From positions 5,332,001-5,396,000 of the forward strand of contig NZ_AP018254.1 in NCBI RefSeq assembly GCF_002368395.1: a stretch of DNA of 64,000 nt, read 5' to 3'. This document shows positions 20,101 to 28,808 of the stretch, piece after piece. The notes under the pieces were generated by a model. The model ran no database searches. It saw only the letters and a list, made by a program, of their open reading frames with translations, and had not been told where the DNA came from. This DNA comes from Calothrix sp. NIES-3974. Its GTDB lineage: Bacteria > Cyanobacteriota > Cyanobacteriia > Cyanobacteriales > Nostocaceae. Each line of letters opens with the position of its first letter. The first letter of the stretch is position 1. Made by a program: the position numbers and the translations under genes.

Positions 20101-20878
20101 AGCTCTAAAAGCTCAAGGAATAGCAAATCCCACCGCCAGATTATTTTCCAACCCAGCAGGGGATTTTGGTTCCCTGGTTAATGACCAAGTGGTAGACGGA
20201 AATTGGGAATCGGGTGAGGAATTAGCTAATACTTGGCAAAGTCGTAATTCCTTTAGTTTTGGTCGTCAAGATAAGGGACAAGCTCGACCAGAGGTATTAA
20301 ATACTTTGCTGCAAACCACAAATCAAATCGTCCAAGAAATTGACTCTGTGGAATACGGTTTAACCGATATTCAAGAATATTATGGGAATACCGGAGGTTT
20401 AAAAATAGCTGCGGAAAAAACCAGTGGAAAAAAGGTGACTGCTAGCTTTGTGGAAAGTTTTTCCAAAGATACCACACCTCGGAAATTAGATGATTTATTA
20501 CGGATGGAATACCGCACCAAACTTTTAAATCCGAAATGGGCAGAAGCAATGGCAAATCAAGGTTCAGGAGGTGCGTATGAAATTTCTCAACGCATGACTG
20601 CCCTCATTGGTTGGGGAGGAACCGCTAATTTTACCGATAATTGGGTATATGACCAAGCAACAGAAACCTATGCCTTAGATAGGGAAATGGCAGACAAATT
20701 ACGTCAAGCAAATCCCGAAGCCTTTCGGAATATTATCGGTCGGATGTTAGAAGCTCACGGACGTGGTTTTTGGAATGCAAGTGAGGAAAAATTACAAAAA
20801 TTACGGGAATTATATGACTTGACGGATGAGGAATTAGAAGGAGTGAATCCTAGGGAAAATACAGGATATAGGGTATAA
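17159..20878 (+). CDS. chlH: Magnesium-chelatase subunit H paralogue (CobN/BchH family)
   Basis: At 1239 residues this is the large porphyrin-binding subunit of a class I chelatase, which inserts Mg into protoporphyrin IX (or Co into a corrin, if CobN). Family motifs include HLGMHGTVEWLPGSPLG near residue 612 and NLYIYAANNPSESILAKRRG near 645. Family-typical C-terminal sequence includes ALIGWGGTANFTDNWVYDQA. The usual cyanobacterial ChlH is about 1330 residues and starts differently. This shorter protein looks more like BchH and is probably a second copy of the subunit. No chlI/chlD lies nearby, so it must share ATPase subunits encoded elsewhere. The start is either ATG at 17159 or ATG at 17174; AGGGG sits too close to the second to decide. 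A tandem array lies just upstream. Confidence 0.85.
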   Translation: MIVRGMKRIVLIAGFESFNADLYRQAAKIAVERCRELDIRVFSDRDLTTQPEIVESALQGADGFFGSLLFDYDQVMWLRDRISNIPIRLVFESALELMAMTRLGAFVIGDKPKGMPKPVKFILDKFSNGREEDKLAGYISFLKVGPKLLKYIPVGKVQDLRNWLIIYGYWNAGGSENVAALFWVLAEKYLGLQVGTIPPVIETPNIGLLHPEYQGYFESPPDYLQWYKSHHKINLPLPTVAILLYRKHVITKQKYIYQLIRRFEQAGLIPIPIFINGVEAHVAVRDLLTTNYELQQRQQGNLEIKSLSPQAICVDAIVSTIGFPLVGGPAGSMEAGRQIEVAKSILSAKNVPYFVAAPLLIQDIYSWTRQGIGGLQSVVLYALPELDGAIDTVPLGGLVGEDIYLIPERVDRLINRVKNWINLRQKPPAQRKIAIILYGFPPGYGAVGTAALLNVPRSLIKLLTALKEQGYTVGDFPNDGEELIRLVKEADEAIKNEAEVFDPQNHKELIANNITTVNVHTLEKWLGYLQTTRIEKQWKSLTSSGIKTYGDELQIGGINLGNIWIGVQPPLGIQGDPMRLMFERDMTPHPQYAAYYKWLQNEFQADAIIHLGMHGTVEWLPGSPLGNTGYSWSDILLGNIPNLYIYAANNPSESILAKRRGYGVLISHNVPPYGRAGLYKELVNLRDLIAEYREDPEKNYLLKPAICQKIVDTGLDADCEFTEAKKLGIAFTPENIKLFSNHAFNDYLLKVYSYLQVLENRLFSSGLHILGEPPTPEEMQSYLDAYFATQNPEPTEVETIQNLLNQNTDEITNLLRGLNGEYIPPAPGGDLLRDGTGVLPTGRNIHALDPYRMPSPAAYARGREIAQKIIAQHLQDNGTYPETVAVMLWGLDAIKTKGESLGILLELVGAEPVKEGTGRIVRYELKPLTEVGHPRIDVLANLSGIFRDSFVNIIELLDDLFQRAAELDEPESENFIRKHALALKAQGIANPTARLFSNPAGDFGSLVNDQVVDGNWESGEELANTWQSRNSFSFGRQDKGQARPEVLNTLLQTTNQIVQEIDSVEYGLTDIQEYYGNTGGLKIAAEKTSGKKVTASFVESFSKDTTPRKLDDLLRMEYRTKLLNPKWAEAMANQGSGGAYEISQRMTALIGWGGTANFTDNWVYDQATETYALDREMADKLRQANPEAFRNIIGRMLEAHGRGFWNASEEKLQKLRELYDLTDEELEGVNPRENTGYRV

Positions 20879-21000
20879 AATACAGTATTTTGATTCCAGG
20901 TAGCGACTGTGTTAAAGTTCAAGGACCATTGCTATATATGAAATTTTGGGTATCGCGATCGCTTTTTGAGTCGGGAAGTAATACCAATTTAAATCTCGTA

Positions 21001-21023
21001 GAGACGTAGCATTGCTACGTCTC
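21001..21023. repeat. Small palindromic repeat (GAGACGTAGC family)
   Basis: A perfect 10-bp stem GAGACGTAGC/GCTACGTCTC has a 3-nt loop and lies between the convergent chlH and moeA ends. Its arm matches the one at 22446. It could also act as a transcription barrier, although no T run follows. Confidence 0.75.
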
Positions 21024-21125
21024 ATATTATTAAGTATGTGCTGCAAACATCTTTTGAATCCGTATAATTCGTGATGTGATAGGCGAAGCTCAAAAAATAA
21101 TCATATGTGTCGCCAAAAATACAAT

Positions 21126-22382
21126 TCAAATCCACGACAACATCAAAACTAATACATCTTCCCCCACAGCAACTTCCCTCGTTCCCACAGGTATCATCGC
21201 CAAACCATTAGTTCCCGCTAAATTAATTAAATTACCCGAACTATCACCACCCGGAGCTAACCGAAATTCGTATTTTCCCCCAGACAAATATAAATTTCCC
21301 CAGAGATAACTCTCCCGTTGACCATTACTGCGCAAAACACTCATACTAATTGCCTTCACAAAGTTGGGATTCCACCCCCCAGATAAACCAGATAACTTTT
21401 TAATTGCTGGTTGGACAAATCGCCAAAATGTCACTAAAGCAGAAACCGGATTTCCAGGTAAACCAAAATATAAGCAGGAACGGGACGAATTCCCTAATTT
21501 CCCCACAAATTCCGCCACCGTCAACGGTTTTCCCGGCTTAATTGCCACTGCTTCCATTTGAATTTTACCCCCCAGTGCAGTCATAACTTCTGCGACGTAA
21601 TCATAATCACCCACAGAAACACCCCCAGAGGAAATCACCATATCCGCAGAGGTGACAGCCTTCTCCATCGTTTTCCTGAGTGCTTCCGGTTGGTCAGGTA
21701 CTATCCCCAATACCTCTACTTCCACCCCCAATTGTTGCAACCCAGCTAACAGTGCATAACGATTAGAATCTACCAACTGTCCAGGTTGTAAACTTTGATC
21801 CGGTTCAACTAACTCATCCCCCGTAGAAAATATCGCTACCTGGGGACGGCGATACACCTGTACTTGAGTACATTGGGCTGCTGCTAATACCGCTAATTCC
21901 GCCGGATTTATCATTATCCCTGGACTAAGTAGGGTATTTCCCGCTTGATAATAAGCAGCCTGTTTGCGCACAAATTGACCCAGTTGGGGAGCAGATTTAA
22001 CGTATACCCTATCACCTGTAGCTTGACAAACCTCCTGCATTACCACCGTATCCGCACCAATTGGCATCATTGCACCCGTAAAAATCCTGGCTGCATTTCC
22101 TGCTTCCAGGGTTTTTTGGGGTTGAGAACCTGCGGGGATGGTTTCAATAATTTCTAAAATTGCTGGGTGCTGCTCGTCACACCCCTGCACATCCTGATAA
22201 CGGACGGCATAACCATCCATTGCCGAATTATCCCAGTGGGGAAAATCTAAATTGCTGATGACGGGTACTGCTAAAATTCGCCCCCTGGCATGATTTAAAT
22301 CAATACTCTCCCCATCTTGATGGGGGTCAAGGGGTTGAATTAAATCGAGAATTATCTGTGCAGCAGTAGTTACATTTAGCAT
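21126..22382 (-). CDS. moeA: Molybdopterin molybdenumtransferase MoeA
   Basis: The enzyme inserts molybdate into adenylated molybdopterin in the last step of molybdenum cofactor synthesis. The 418-residue protein shows the MoeA N-terminal domain (LPVPVIS-like AVPVISNLDFPHWDNSAMDG near residue 53, with Asp and Ser active-site region). The MoCF-binding core has FSTGDELVEP near 190 and SGGVSVGDYDYV near 253. GLPGNPVSALVTF follows near 315, and then a C-terminal beta domain. The length is normal for the family. It is unlinked to other mo genes here. It converges with the chlH paralogue. Confidence 0.95.
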   Translation of the reverse strand: MLNVTTAAQIILDLIQPLDPHQDGESIDLNHARGRILAVPVISNLDFPHWDNSAMDGYAVRYQDVQGCDEQHPAILEIIETIPAGSQPQKTLEAGNAARIFTGAMMPIGADTVVMQEVCQATGDRVYVKSAPQLGQFVRKQAAYYQAGNTLLSPGIMINPAELAVLAAAQCTQVQVYRRPQVAIFSTGDELVEPDQSLQPGQLVDSNRYALLAGLQQLGVEVEVLGIVPDQPEALRKTMEKAVTSADMVISSGGVSVGDYDYVAEVMTALGGKIQMEAVAIKPGKPLTVAEFVGKLGNSSRSCLYFGLPGNPVSALVTFWRFVQPAIKKLSGLSGGWNPNFVKAISMSVLRSNGQRESYLWGNLYLSGGKYEFRLAPGGDSSGNLINLAGTNGLAMIPVGTREVAVGEDVLVLMLSWI

Positions 22383-22445
22383 GGGTCATCCGTGGATAGG
22401 GGTGAATTATATTTATTCACATTTTGGGTTCAAACCACAATTATC

Positions 22446-22474
22446 GTAGAGACGTAGCGTTGCTACGTCTCTAC
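22446..22474. repeat. Small palindromic repeat (GTAGAGACGTAGC)
   Basis: A perfect 13-bp stem has a GTT loop and lies between moeA and the next minus-strand gene. It shares the GTAGAGACG arm with several other palindromes in the window. Confidence 0.8.
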
Positions 22475-22504
22475 AACAACATGCGTTTACATCTACACAA
22501 CCTC

Positions 22505-23140
22505 TTACCGTTGCAAAACGATTTGGAATGAATTTAAATATCCGGGAATACTTTTGGTCAAAAATCTTTGCTGACGGGGTGTGGTAATTACCATGACCTG
22601 ATATAATCGTCCGTGGGCAAAATATAGGCGATTTCTGGTAATTTTTCCCCCCTGATTGACATATTCAATTTCCCGTCCCGGGTGTCCATTGTTGCTTTGA
22701 ATAGTGCGTTGACTAACTAGCCGACTTTGGGTGGTTTTTAACGCCATTTCTTGAGCATTTTGTAACACCTGTTGGGGGTCAGCCATCTTGCCATAGCTAT
22801 CGGGAAAATCGTTATAGGCAACAATATAGGCAACTTCCTGTCGAGGTGGTTGGGCGATAAATAATTGTAAATTAATTTCGCCCATAAATGTTCTTTGAGT
22901 TTGACTGGTGGCTTGGGGTTCTCCTGGCATGAGTACGGAAAAAGAACCATCAGGGGGGGTAAAAACACGCCAACGATATTTGGCTGCTTCTTCGGGATTG
23001 GTCTTAGGTGCTGGATTCCGTCTTTGAGCTTGGACGCTTGTTGTCCCGACACCGGCAAAAATTGCCGTGGCGAATCCAATGGCAAAGATGCACCGCAGAT
23101 AGGGTTGGTTGTGTAGCTTGAGCGGAAATTTAAATGTCAT
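22505..23140 (-). CDS. Secreted protein of unknown function
   Basis: This is a 211-residue protein if started at ATG 23140. A signal peptide covers about residues 1-39 (basic start, core CIFAIGFATAIFAGVG, then SVQAQ). The mature part is soluble, with PDGSFSVLMPGEP followed by a repeated beta-rich pattern. Such openings occur in cyanobacterial periplasmic proteins of unknown function. I reject a GTG start at 23227 because it would put 29 polar residues before the signal peptide. No catalytic motif is seen. The gene is followed by moeA on the same strand, 122 nt away. Confidence 0.75.
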   Translation of the reverse strand: MTFKFPLKLHNQPYLRCIFAIGFATAIFAGVGTTSVQAQRRNPAPKTNPEEAAKYRWRVFTPPDGSFSVLMPGEPQATSQTQRTFMGEINLQLFIAQPPRQEVAYIVAYNDFPDSYGKMADPQQVLQNAQEMALKTTQSRLVSQRTIQSNNGHPGREIEYVNQGGKITRNRLYFAHGRLYQVMVITTPRQQRFLTKSIPGYLNSFQIVLQR

Positions 23141-23320
23141 AGTTAATTCAACGGGCTGTGACGAAATTACGTATGTTGTCTGTCCACTGGTGTTAAAACT
23201 TGCACAAAAGACAGACTCAATGACCACCTAATTTAACAAATCATTTGGAAAATGCCCTTAAATAGCAGTAAATGGGGAGTGGGGAGTTGGGAGCAGGAAT
23301 GAGTTTTTAGATGCTTCCTT

Positions 23321-23430
23321 CCCTAGCTCCCATGCTCCGCGTGGGAGTCCAAGTTTTGAGGCTCCAGCCTCGTGAATAAAGGCGGTAGCCCTCATTTACT
23401 GGGTGACTACGCAGAGCATAGTCACCAGAT
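23321..23430. repeat. Modular hairpin repeat, full copy B
   Basis: A 110-nt copy with four successive hairpins: CTCCCATG/CGTGGGAG, GAGGCT/AGCCTC, AAAGGC/GCCCTC-like, and GTGACTA/TAGTCAC. It is nearly identical to copy C; one T differs in the third block. Confidence 0.85.
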
Positions 23431-23452
23431 CAAATATGGGGTTTCTGGTTTT

Positions 23453-23561
23453 CCCTAGCTCCCATGCTCCGCGTGGGAGTCCAAGTTTTGAGGCTCCAGC
23501 CTCGTGAATAAAGGCGGTAGCCCTCATTACTGGGTGACTACGCAGAGCATAGTCACCAGAT
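23453..23561. repeat. Modular hairpin repeat, full copy C
   Basis: A direct repeat of copy B, 22 nt further on and in the same orientation. Together the two copies form a tandem pair in the mutS upstream region. Confidence 0.85.
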
Positions 23562-23704
23562 AAAAAAGCACCTAATTCCTGACCTGCATCCCTAGGGGAA
23601 AAACTCTGGAAAAATAAATAAAATCCAATTGGTTTTCCATCAACGGGGCGATCGCGATATCATCGGATGGATATTGTCTCATTGTTCTTGGTATCGCCAT
23701 CACC

Positions 23705-26326
23705 ATGACTGCTGCCTATTCTTCGTCTCAAACGGGTGTAAGTTCTGCCACTTCTTCGATTACTGACCACCGTGCGGTGGATGTAAGTAAACTTAGTCAG
23801 ATGTATCAGCATTATGTGGAGGTGAAGGAACAATACCCCCATGCGGTGCTGTTTTATCGGGTGGGTGATTTTTTTGAGTGTTATTTTGAGGATGCGGTGA
23901 CGCTAGCTCAGGAGTTGGAGTTGGTGTTAACTAGTAAACAAGCTGGGGAACAGGGTCGGGTGGCGATGTCGGGGGTTCCCCACCATGCTTGGGAACGTCA
24001 CGCGACGGAGCTGGTGCAAAAAGGGTTTGCGGTGGTAATTTGCGACCAGGTGGAGGATGCATCGGAGGCTGCGGGTCGGTTGGTGCGTCGGGAGGTGACG
24101 CGGATTATTACACCGGGTACCTTATTGGAAGATGGGATGCTCAAAGCCAGTCGCAATAATTACTTGGCGGCGGTGGTAATTACGAATGAGCATTGGGGGT
24201 TAGCCTATGCAGATATTTCCACGGGGGAATTTCTCACCTGTCAGGGTAGTAATTTGGAGCATTTAGCCCAGGAGTTGATGCGGTTACAACCAGCAGAGGT
24301 GTTGTTTCCCGTGAATGCACCGGATTTAGGAACCCTGTTGCGTCCGGGGGAATCTTCACCCCATTTACCGGAATGTTTACCGAGAAGTTTTTGTTATTGT
24401 CTGCGATCGCAAATTCCCTTTTCCCAGGGAGAAGCTCGGAGTCGGTTGTTGGCAAAGTTTCGTCTCAAGTCTTTGGAGGGGTTGGGATGTGCTAATTTAC
24501 CTTTGGCGGTGCGAGCTGCGGGTGGTTTGTTGGAATACCTGGAGGATACCCAAAAGGAGGGTTCTATCCCCCTGCAACCCTTGAAGACCTATACCCTGAC
24601 GGATTTTTTAATTGTTGATAATCAAACCCGTCGCAACTTGGAAATTATGCAAACCGTCCGGGATGGAACCTACCACGGTTCCTTGCTTTGGGCTTTAGAC
24701 CGGACAAATACGGCTATGGGTGGTCGCGCTCTACGACGCTGGTTGCTCCAACCTCTGTTGGATATTAAGGGTATTCGCGCTCGTCAAGATACCATTGCCG
24801 AATTAGTTGCCAATACGGGATTAAGACAGGATTTACGCAGCCTCTTGCGACAAATCTACGATTTAGAACGGTTAACGGGACGTGCAGGGTCGGGAACGGC
24901 TAATGCACGGGATTTATATGCCCTCGCAGAATCTTTAGGCAAACTACCCGATTTAGCCCAATTGGTGGCTGCTGCTAAATCCCCCTTTCTCAAGGCTTTA
25001 CAACAGGTTCACCCCGAATTAGAAGCCTTAGGAGCCAAAATTCGCGCTCATATCGTTGAATCTCCCCCCATCCACATCAAAGAAGGGGGAATTATCCGTG
25101 AAGGAGTCAACCCGATTTTGGATGAACGTAAATCCTTGGTCAAAGAAGACCAGGAATGGGTTGCTAACCTCGAAGTCACAGAACGCGATCGCACTGGTAT
25201 TCCCAATTTGAAGGTGGGTTTTAATAAAACCTTTGGTTACTATATCAGTCTCCCCCGCAGCAAAGCTGACCAAGCTCCTGACAACTACATCCGCAAACAA
25301 ACCCTCACCAACGAAGAACGCTACATTACCCCCGAACTCAAGGAACGGGAAGCTCGTATCCTCAGCGCTCGTGATGATTTAAATAAACTGGAATATGAAA
25401 TCTTTGTCGAACTCCGGGATGAGGTCGGCCATCATGCCGAAACAATTCGTAATGTATCACGGGCAGTTGCTGCGGCTGATGTGCTGTGTGGATTTGCCGA
25501 ACTCGCCGTAATGCAGGGTTACTGTCGTCCAGAAATGGTGGATGGACGGGAAATTCACATCGTCGATGGCAGACATCCAGTGGTGGAACAATCCCTCCCA
25601 GCCGGATTCTTTGTCCCCAATTCCACATATTTAGGGAGTAATATCGATAACAATGGACAACTGACCCTAGATTTTGCTCCGAACAACGGACACGGCGAGC
25701 CCCAGATAAATCCTGACCTGATTATCCTCACCGGTCCCAACGCCAGTGGTAAAAGCTGCTACCTGCGGCAAGTCGGATTAATTCAACTCATGGCCCAAAT
25801 CGGTAGCTTCGTCCCCGCCACATCAGCAAGATTAGGAATTTGCGATCGCATTTTCACCCGTGTCGGTGCAGTTGATGATTTAGCCACCGGACAATCCACC
25901 TTTATGGTGGAAATGAATGAGACTGCAAATATACTTAATCACGCCACTAATAGGTCATTAATTTTACTAGATGAAATTGGTCGGGGAACAGCAACTTTTG
26001 ACGGACTTTCCATCGCTTGGGCAGTAGCAGAACACCTGGCAATGGAAATCAAAGGGCGGACAATTTTTGCCACCCACTACCACGAATTAAACGAATTAGC
26101 CGGAATTATACCCAATGTTGCTAATTACCAAGTCACCGTTAAGGAACTACCCGACCAAATCATCTTTTTACACCAAGTTCAACCCGGAGGTGCGCAAAAA
26201 TCCTACGGCATCGAAGCGGGAAGACTAGCGGGTTTACCCCCCAGAGTCATCCAACGCGCCAAACAGGTGATGTCACAAATCGAACAACACAGTAAAATCG
26301 CCGTCGGGTTACAAAATTTGGAATAG
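23705..26326 (+). CDS. mutS: DNA mismatch repair protein MutS
   Basis: MutS1 recognises mismatches and small loops and starts mismatch repair with MutL. The 873-residue protein has the mismatch-reading motif FFECYFEDA (Phe and Glu wedge) at about residues 58-66. Connector and lever/clamp domains follow. Walker A is GPNASGKS near 678, STFMVEM follows, and Walker B is [14 protein letters not shown] near 757. The signature THYHEL is near 788. About 28 extra N-terminal residues are low in complexity and rich in Ser/Thr, as in other cyanobacterial MutS. The length is normal. Repeats fill the upstream region; no sign of decay. Confidence 0.97.
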   Translation: MTAAYSSSQTGVSSATSSITDHRAVDVSKLSQMYQHYVEVKEQYPHAVLFYRVGDFFECYFEDAVTLAQELELVLTSKQAGEQGRVAMSGVPHHAWERHATELVQKGFAVVICDQVEDASEAAGRLVRREVTRIITPGTLLEDGMLKASRNNYLAAVVITNEHWGLAYADISTGEFLTCQGSNLEHLAQELMRLQPAEVLFPVNAPDLGTLLRPGESSPHLPECLPRSFCYCLRSQIPFSQGEARSRLLAKFRLKSLEGLGCANLPLAVRAAGGLLEYLEDTQKEGSIPLQPLKTYTLTDFLIVDNQTRRNLEIMQTVRDGTYHGSLLWALDRTNTAMGGRALRRWLLQPLLDIKGIRARQDTIAELVANTGLRQDLRSLLRQIYDLERLTGRAGSGTANARDLYALAESLGKLPDLAQLVAAAKSPFLKALQQVHPELEALGAKIRAHIVESPPIHIKEGGIIREGVNPILDERKSLVKEDQEWVANLEVTERDRTGIPNLKVGFNKTFGYYISLPRSKADQAPDNYIRKQTLTNEERYITPELKEREARILSARDDLNKLEYEIFVELRDEVGHHAETIRNVSRAVAAADVLCGFAELAVMQGYCRPEMVDGREIHIVDGRHPVVEQSLPAGFFVPNSTYLGSNIDNNGQLTLDFAPNNGHGEPQINPDLIILTGPNASGKSCYLRQVGLIQLMAQIGSFVPATSARLGICDRIFTRVGAVDDLATGQSTFMVEMNETANILNHATNRSLILLDEIGRGTATFDGLSIAWAVAEHLAMEIKGRTIFATHYHELNELAGIIPNVANYQVTVKELPDQIIFLHQVQPGGAQKSYGIEAGRLAGLPPRVIQRAKQVMSQIEQHSKIAVGLQNLE

Positions 26327-26356
26327 GTTCATAAAAAGACGCAATATATTACGTAA

Positions 26357-26380
26357 AGAGACGCAATATATTGCGTCTCT
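26357..26380. repeat. Perfect 24-bp palindrome (AGAGACGCAATA)
   Basis: AGAGACGCAATA and its exact complement abut without a loop. A partial second copy (AAGACGCAATATATTACG) lies just before it. It sits between the convergent mutS and YbjN-domain genes and belongs to the dispersed GAGACG palindrome group. Confidence 0.8.
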
Positions 26381-26412
26381 ACAATTTCAAATTCAAATTA
26401 TTCAAACTGGTA

Positions 26413-26871
26413 TTACTTGCCAAACTCCTCTTGCAACAACTCATCGTGATTATCAGCAATCGTTGCCACAATGGTAATCAAACGAGAAACATCCCCCGCA
26501 GAAATATCCGTTAAAGTCCGTTTTCCTAACACCACCACCTGATTATCAATAATCCCAAATCGAGCTTCCAGGGTGGTTGAACAATTCATGGACAATAGCT
26601 TACGCATCAAACCCAACTCATCGCTCACAGGTAACTTTAACACCGTAGACCAAACCGTTAAAGTATCCTCATCCGTAGTTCCAGTCAACTGGACAAAAAC
26701 TTCCACGGTTCCGTACTTAAACTTCCACAGATAACCACCCCCTTCCGGATGGCTCACCATTGCACTATCATCCTGTTCCAGAGAATCAATCACATTTTCA
26801 ATGACTTCCACATGATTGATACCGCTATTTTCGATGCCAAATTGCTCTAAATCTGCTTGGTAGCTTGCCAT
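26413..26871 (-). CDS. YbjN-domain protein
   Basis: A 152-residue acidic, soluble protein. Its pattern (VIDSLEQDDSAMV..., GGYLWKFKYGTVEVFVQLTG, then LPVSDELGLMRKLLSMN) matches cyanobacterial YbjN-domain proteins. The family is related in fold to type III secretion chaperones, and its function is unclear. The start is decided by the ribosome-binding site: GGAGGAG lies about 8 nt before ATG at 26871. The earlier ATG at 26889 has no such site. The Shine-Dalgarno is inside the would-be upstream codons. It converges with mutS. Confidence 0.78.
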   Translation of the reverse strand: MASYQADLEQFGIENSGINHVEVIENVIDSLEQDDSAMVSHPEGGGYLWKFKYGTVEVFVQLTGTTDEDTLTVWSTVLKLPVSDELGLMRKLLSMNCSTTLEARFGIIDNQVVVLGKRTLTDISAGDVSRLITIVATIADNHDELLQEEFGK

Positions 26872-27087
26872 ACCAGTATGCTCCTCCATCTAACTAAATA
26901 CTTACCGTTCCTATCCCCTATAGTTATAGCGCAGTCATTGAATGAGGTAGTTATATTGAACAGAAGATTTGAGAGGTAAAAAACAATCAATGGCAGTTCT
27001 ATCTCCGCCATCCGTTATTTAGGGATGGGGAATTTTACAAAAAAACTTCCAAAATCATTAATTATTATTGTGAATTATTATTGTAGT

Positions 27088-27104
27088 GCGGGCATCCTGC
27101 CCGC
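27088..27104. repeat. Small palindrome GCGGGCA/TGCCCGC
   Basis: A perfect 7-bp GC-rich stem with a 3-nt loop lies downstream of the minus-strand gene at 27136-27489. It has no T run on that strand, so I call it a repeat rather than a terminator. Confidence 0.55.
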
Positions 27105-27135
27105 TCATGATACACAAAAACGACCTTAACAATAA

Positions 27136-27489
27136 TTATTTTTCCGAAGTAGAATTATTAGGCGCTCCATTGTGCAAATTACCATTTTGTCGCAGTCTAA
27201 AAGCTTCCGCTTGCCGAGCGCGAAAGGCAGAAACCGCATCGGTAATACTTTCCCCTGGTTGGAAGTTTTCGTTGAGATTCCCCAGGGTGGCATTATGTAG
27301 AAGTTGGAACATACTAAAGTTATTTTGTTCTACTCCCTGGGAAAAGGGGTCCTTTGGGTTAGGGGATTCGTAATTTTGGAGGTTGATTGATTGTTGTGCA
27401 AGGGTTGTCTGGGGTGTAGCAATAATTGCCACACTCAAACCAGCACTCACAAGGGCAATTTTTGTCAATAGAGATGTTGGGGTACGCAT
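27136..27489 (-). CDS. Small secreted protein of unknown function
   Basis: A 117-residue product. A signal peptide covers residues 1-31 (MRTPTSLLTKIALVSAGLSV..., then TLAQQ). The mature part of about 86 residues is rich in Asn and Gln, with a helical stretch ITDAVSAFRARQAEAFRLRQ. There is no Cys in the mature part and no known motif. GAGGAGTC lies about 7 nt before the ATG. Probably periplasmic. I do not recognise the family. Confidence 0.7.
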   Translation of the reverse strand: MRTPTSLLTKIALVSAGLSVAIIATPQTTLAQQSINLQNYESPNPKDPFSQGVEQNNFSMFQLLHNATLGNLNENFQPGESITDAVSAFRARQAEAFRLRQNGNLHNGAPNNSTSEK

Positions 27490-27535
27490 TGTTTTTGACT
27501 CCTCAAATTTTGATACCTGTTATTTTGATTTTATT

Positions 27536-27581
27536 GTAGAGACGACCCGACGGTAGAGACGACCCGACGGGTCGTCTCTAC
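27536..27581. repeat. Palindromic repeat GTAGAGACGACCC with an adjoining half copy
   Basis: The core at 27553-27581 is a perfect 13-bp stem with loop GAC. Immediately upstream, 27536-27552 repeats the left arm only. This looks like a slipped partial duplication of the same unit. It lies downstream of the minus-strand gene at 27136 and upstream of the permease stop. Confidence 0.8.
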
Positions 27582-27597
27582 ATTTCGATCCATATTT

Positions 27598-28488
27598 TTA
27601 GGAAAGGGTACGACGTAGACGGGGTTGAATTACCAATAGGGCAATAAATGCAAATCCAAATAGGACGAGCAAAGCACTACCAAAGGTGACATCTCCCCAA
27701 AATGCGTGCATGACGACGCTGTTTAATCCCCAGGTTTGATGGGTATAGAGGTAACGAATGGGTTCAATTGCGTAACTCAAAGGATTGAGGGTCGCAATTA
27801 CTTGTAACCAGGTTGGCATAAATGTCAGTGGCGCTAAGGCTGTACTGGCAAACAGTAGGGGAAGGTTTGTGACAAATATAACAGCAATTAACTCAATATG
27901 TCCGGGTAGGGCAAAAGCTAACCCTAGACTCAAGGCTGTTACACCCAAAGCTAGCAGAAAAACAATTAAGGCGATCGCGCCTAATCCCACTACATCCGGT
28001 AAACCCGCACCAAGAAGGGCAGCAGCAGCAACAATTACCGCTGCTTGCAATAGACTCTGACTAATAATAAAAATTGCTGAGGCAAAAACAATCGAAAAAC
28101 GGGATGCTAGGGGAGCCACTAACAAGCGATTCAAAAAGCCGAATTCCCGGTCAAACATGACTGGTAAACCCGCATTTAATGCTCCCCCAAAGGCGGTAAA
28201 AACGATTACCCCCGCACTGAGAAATTGCCCGTAGTTACTTGTTTCTCCGAAGATGCCTTTAGGTGCATTTTGGAACAAAGCTCCAAATAACACTAACCAC
28301 ATCACGGGTTGAACAATACCTGCGAGCAATGTAGAAGGACGACGTTGCAGTTGAATAAATAGACGACGGGTCAGCGCTAAGGTTTCTTGGACAATTTCGC
28401 TTACCCAACTGGAGGGAGCATCAGCATAGAGTTGCGGTGATGCAACTTGCTCCCAGTTAATTTCCGGTTTGCTACGAAGGACAGTCAT
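27598..28488 (-). CDS. ABC-2 type transporter permease (DrrB-like)
   Basis: A 296-residue inner-membrane protein. A cytoplasmic N-terminus of about 50 residues (LTRRLFIQLQRRPSTLL) is followed by six hydrophobic segments with the ABC-2 signature region near FLNRLLVAPLASRF. It works with the ATPase encoded just upstream on the same strand as an exporter of lipids, drugs or polysaccharides. The substrate cannot be read. The gap to the ATPase is 320 nt and contains an inserted repeat and a palindrome, which is long for a co-transcribed pair. Confidence 0.87.
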   Translation of the reverse strand: MTVLRSKPEINWEQVASPQLYADAPSSWVSEIVQETLALTRRLFIQLQRRPSTLLAGIVQPVMWLVLFGALFQNAPKGIFGETSNYGQFLSAGVIVFTAFGGALNAGLPVMFDREFGFLNRLLVAPLASRFSIVFASAIFIISQSLLQAAVIVAAAALLGAGLPDVVGLGAIALIVFLLALGVTALSLGLAFALPGHIELIAVIFVTNLPLLFASTALAPLTFMPTWLQVIATLNPLSYAIEPIRYLYTHQTWGLNSVVMHAFWGDVTFGSALLVLFGFAFIALLVIQPRLRRTLS

Positions 28489-28573
28489 TTTGATTTTGGA
28501 TTTTGGATTTTGGATTGGGAATTTAGGAGACGGGAGACAGCGAATAATTAGTAATACTAAAATACTCAGATTA

Positions 28574-28665
28574 AGTAAGTCGGTGAGAAAAACCGTACTA
28601 AGTCAAGAAAAGTAGAGCTTCCGTATTTGGCTCGGCAGCGATAATTTTATTTACACCGACTTACT
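28574..28665. mobile_element. MITE-like element, AGTAAGTCGGTG ends
   Basis: A 92-bp unit bounded by perfect 12-bp terminal inverted repeats (AGTAAGTCGGTG and CACCGACTTACT). It carries no gene. Related ends occur at 34907 (left end only clear) and at 49214-49323. It is non-autonomous; no transposase with these ends is seen in the window. Confidence 0.7.
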
Positions 28666-28730
28666 GATTAAATTTCCAGGGTTGCTGATTTGATGTATGA
28701 AATTGCTTCGTTGGATATGTAAAACCCCCA

Positions 28731-28756
28731 TAGAGACGCGATATATCGCTTCTCTA
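28731..28756. repeat. Near-palindrome TAGAGACGCGATA / TATCGCTTCTCTA
   Basis: One mismatch interrupts the pairing of the two 13-nt arms. It carries the GAGACG arm of the dispersed palindrome family and lies between the ABC genes. Confidence 0.65.
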
Positions 28757-28808
28757 CATTTTTATTCATATCAGGATTCAGCAACGCCAAATTTCCTCTC
28801 CCTCCCTG

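Larger units (their letters stand above)
23141..23704. other. Divergent intergenic region with two long repeat copies
   Basis: This is the promoter region between the secreted-protein gene and mutS. Most of it is filled by two near-identical copies of a modular hairpin repeat and a GGGAGT-type heptamer string at 23276-23298. No gene is seen. Confidence 0.6.
28489..28808. other. Spacer between ABC ATPase and permease genes, repeat-filled
   Basis: The stretch holds a 92-bp element with inverted ends (28574-28665) and a near-palindrome at 28731-28756. A short AT string, TTTTGGATTTTGGATTGGG, lies near the permease start. No gene is present. Confidence 0.6.
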
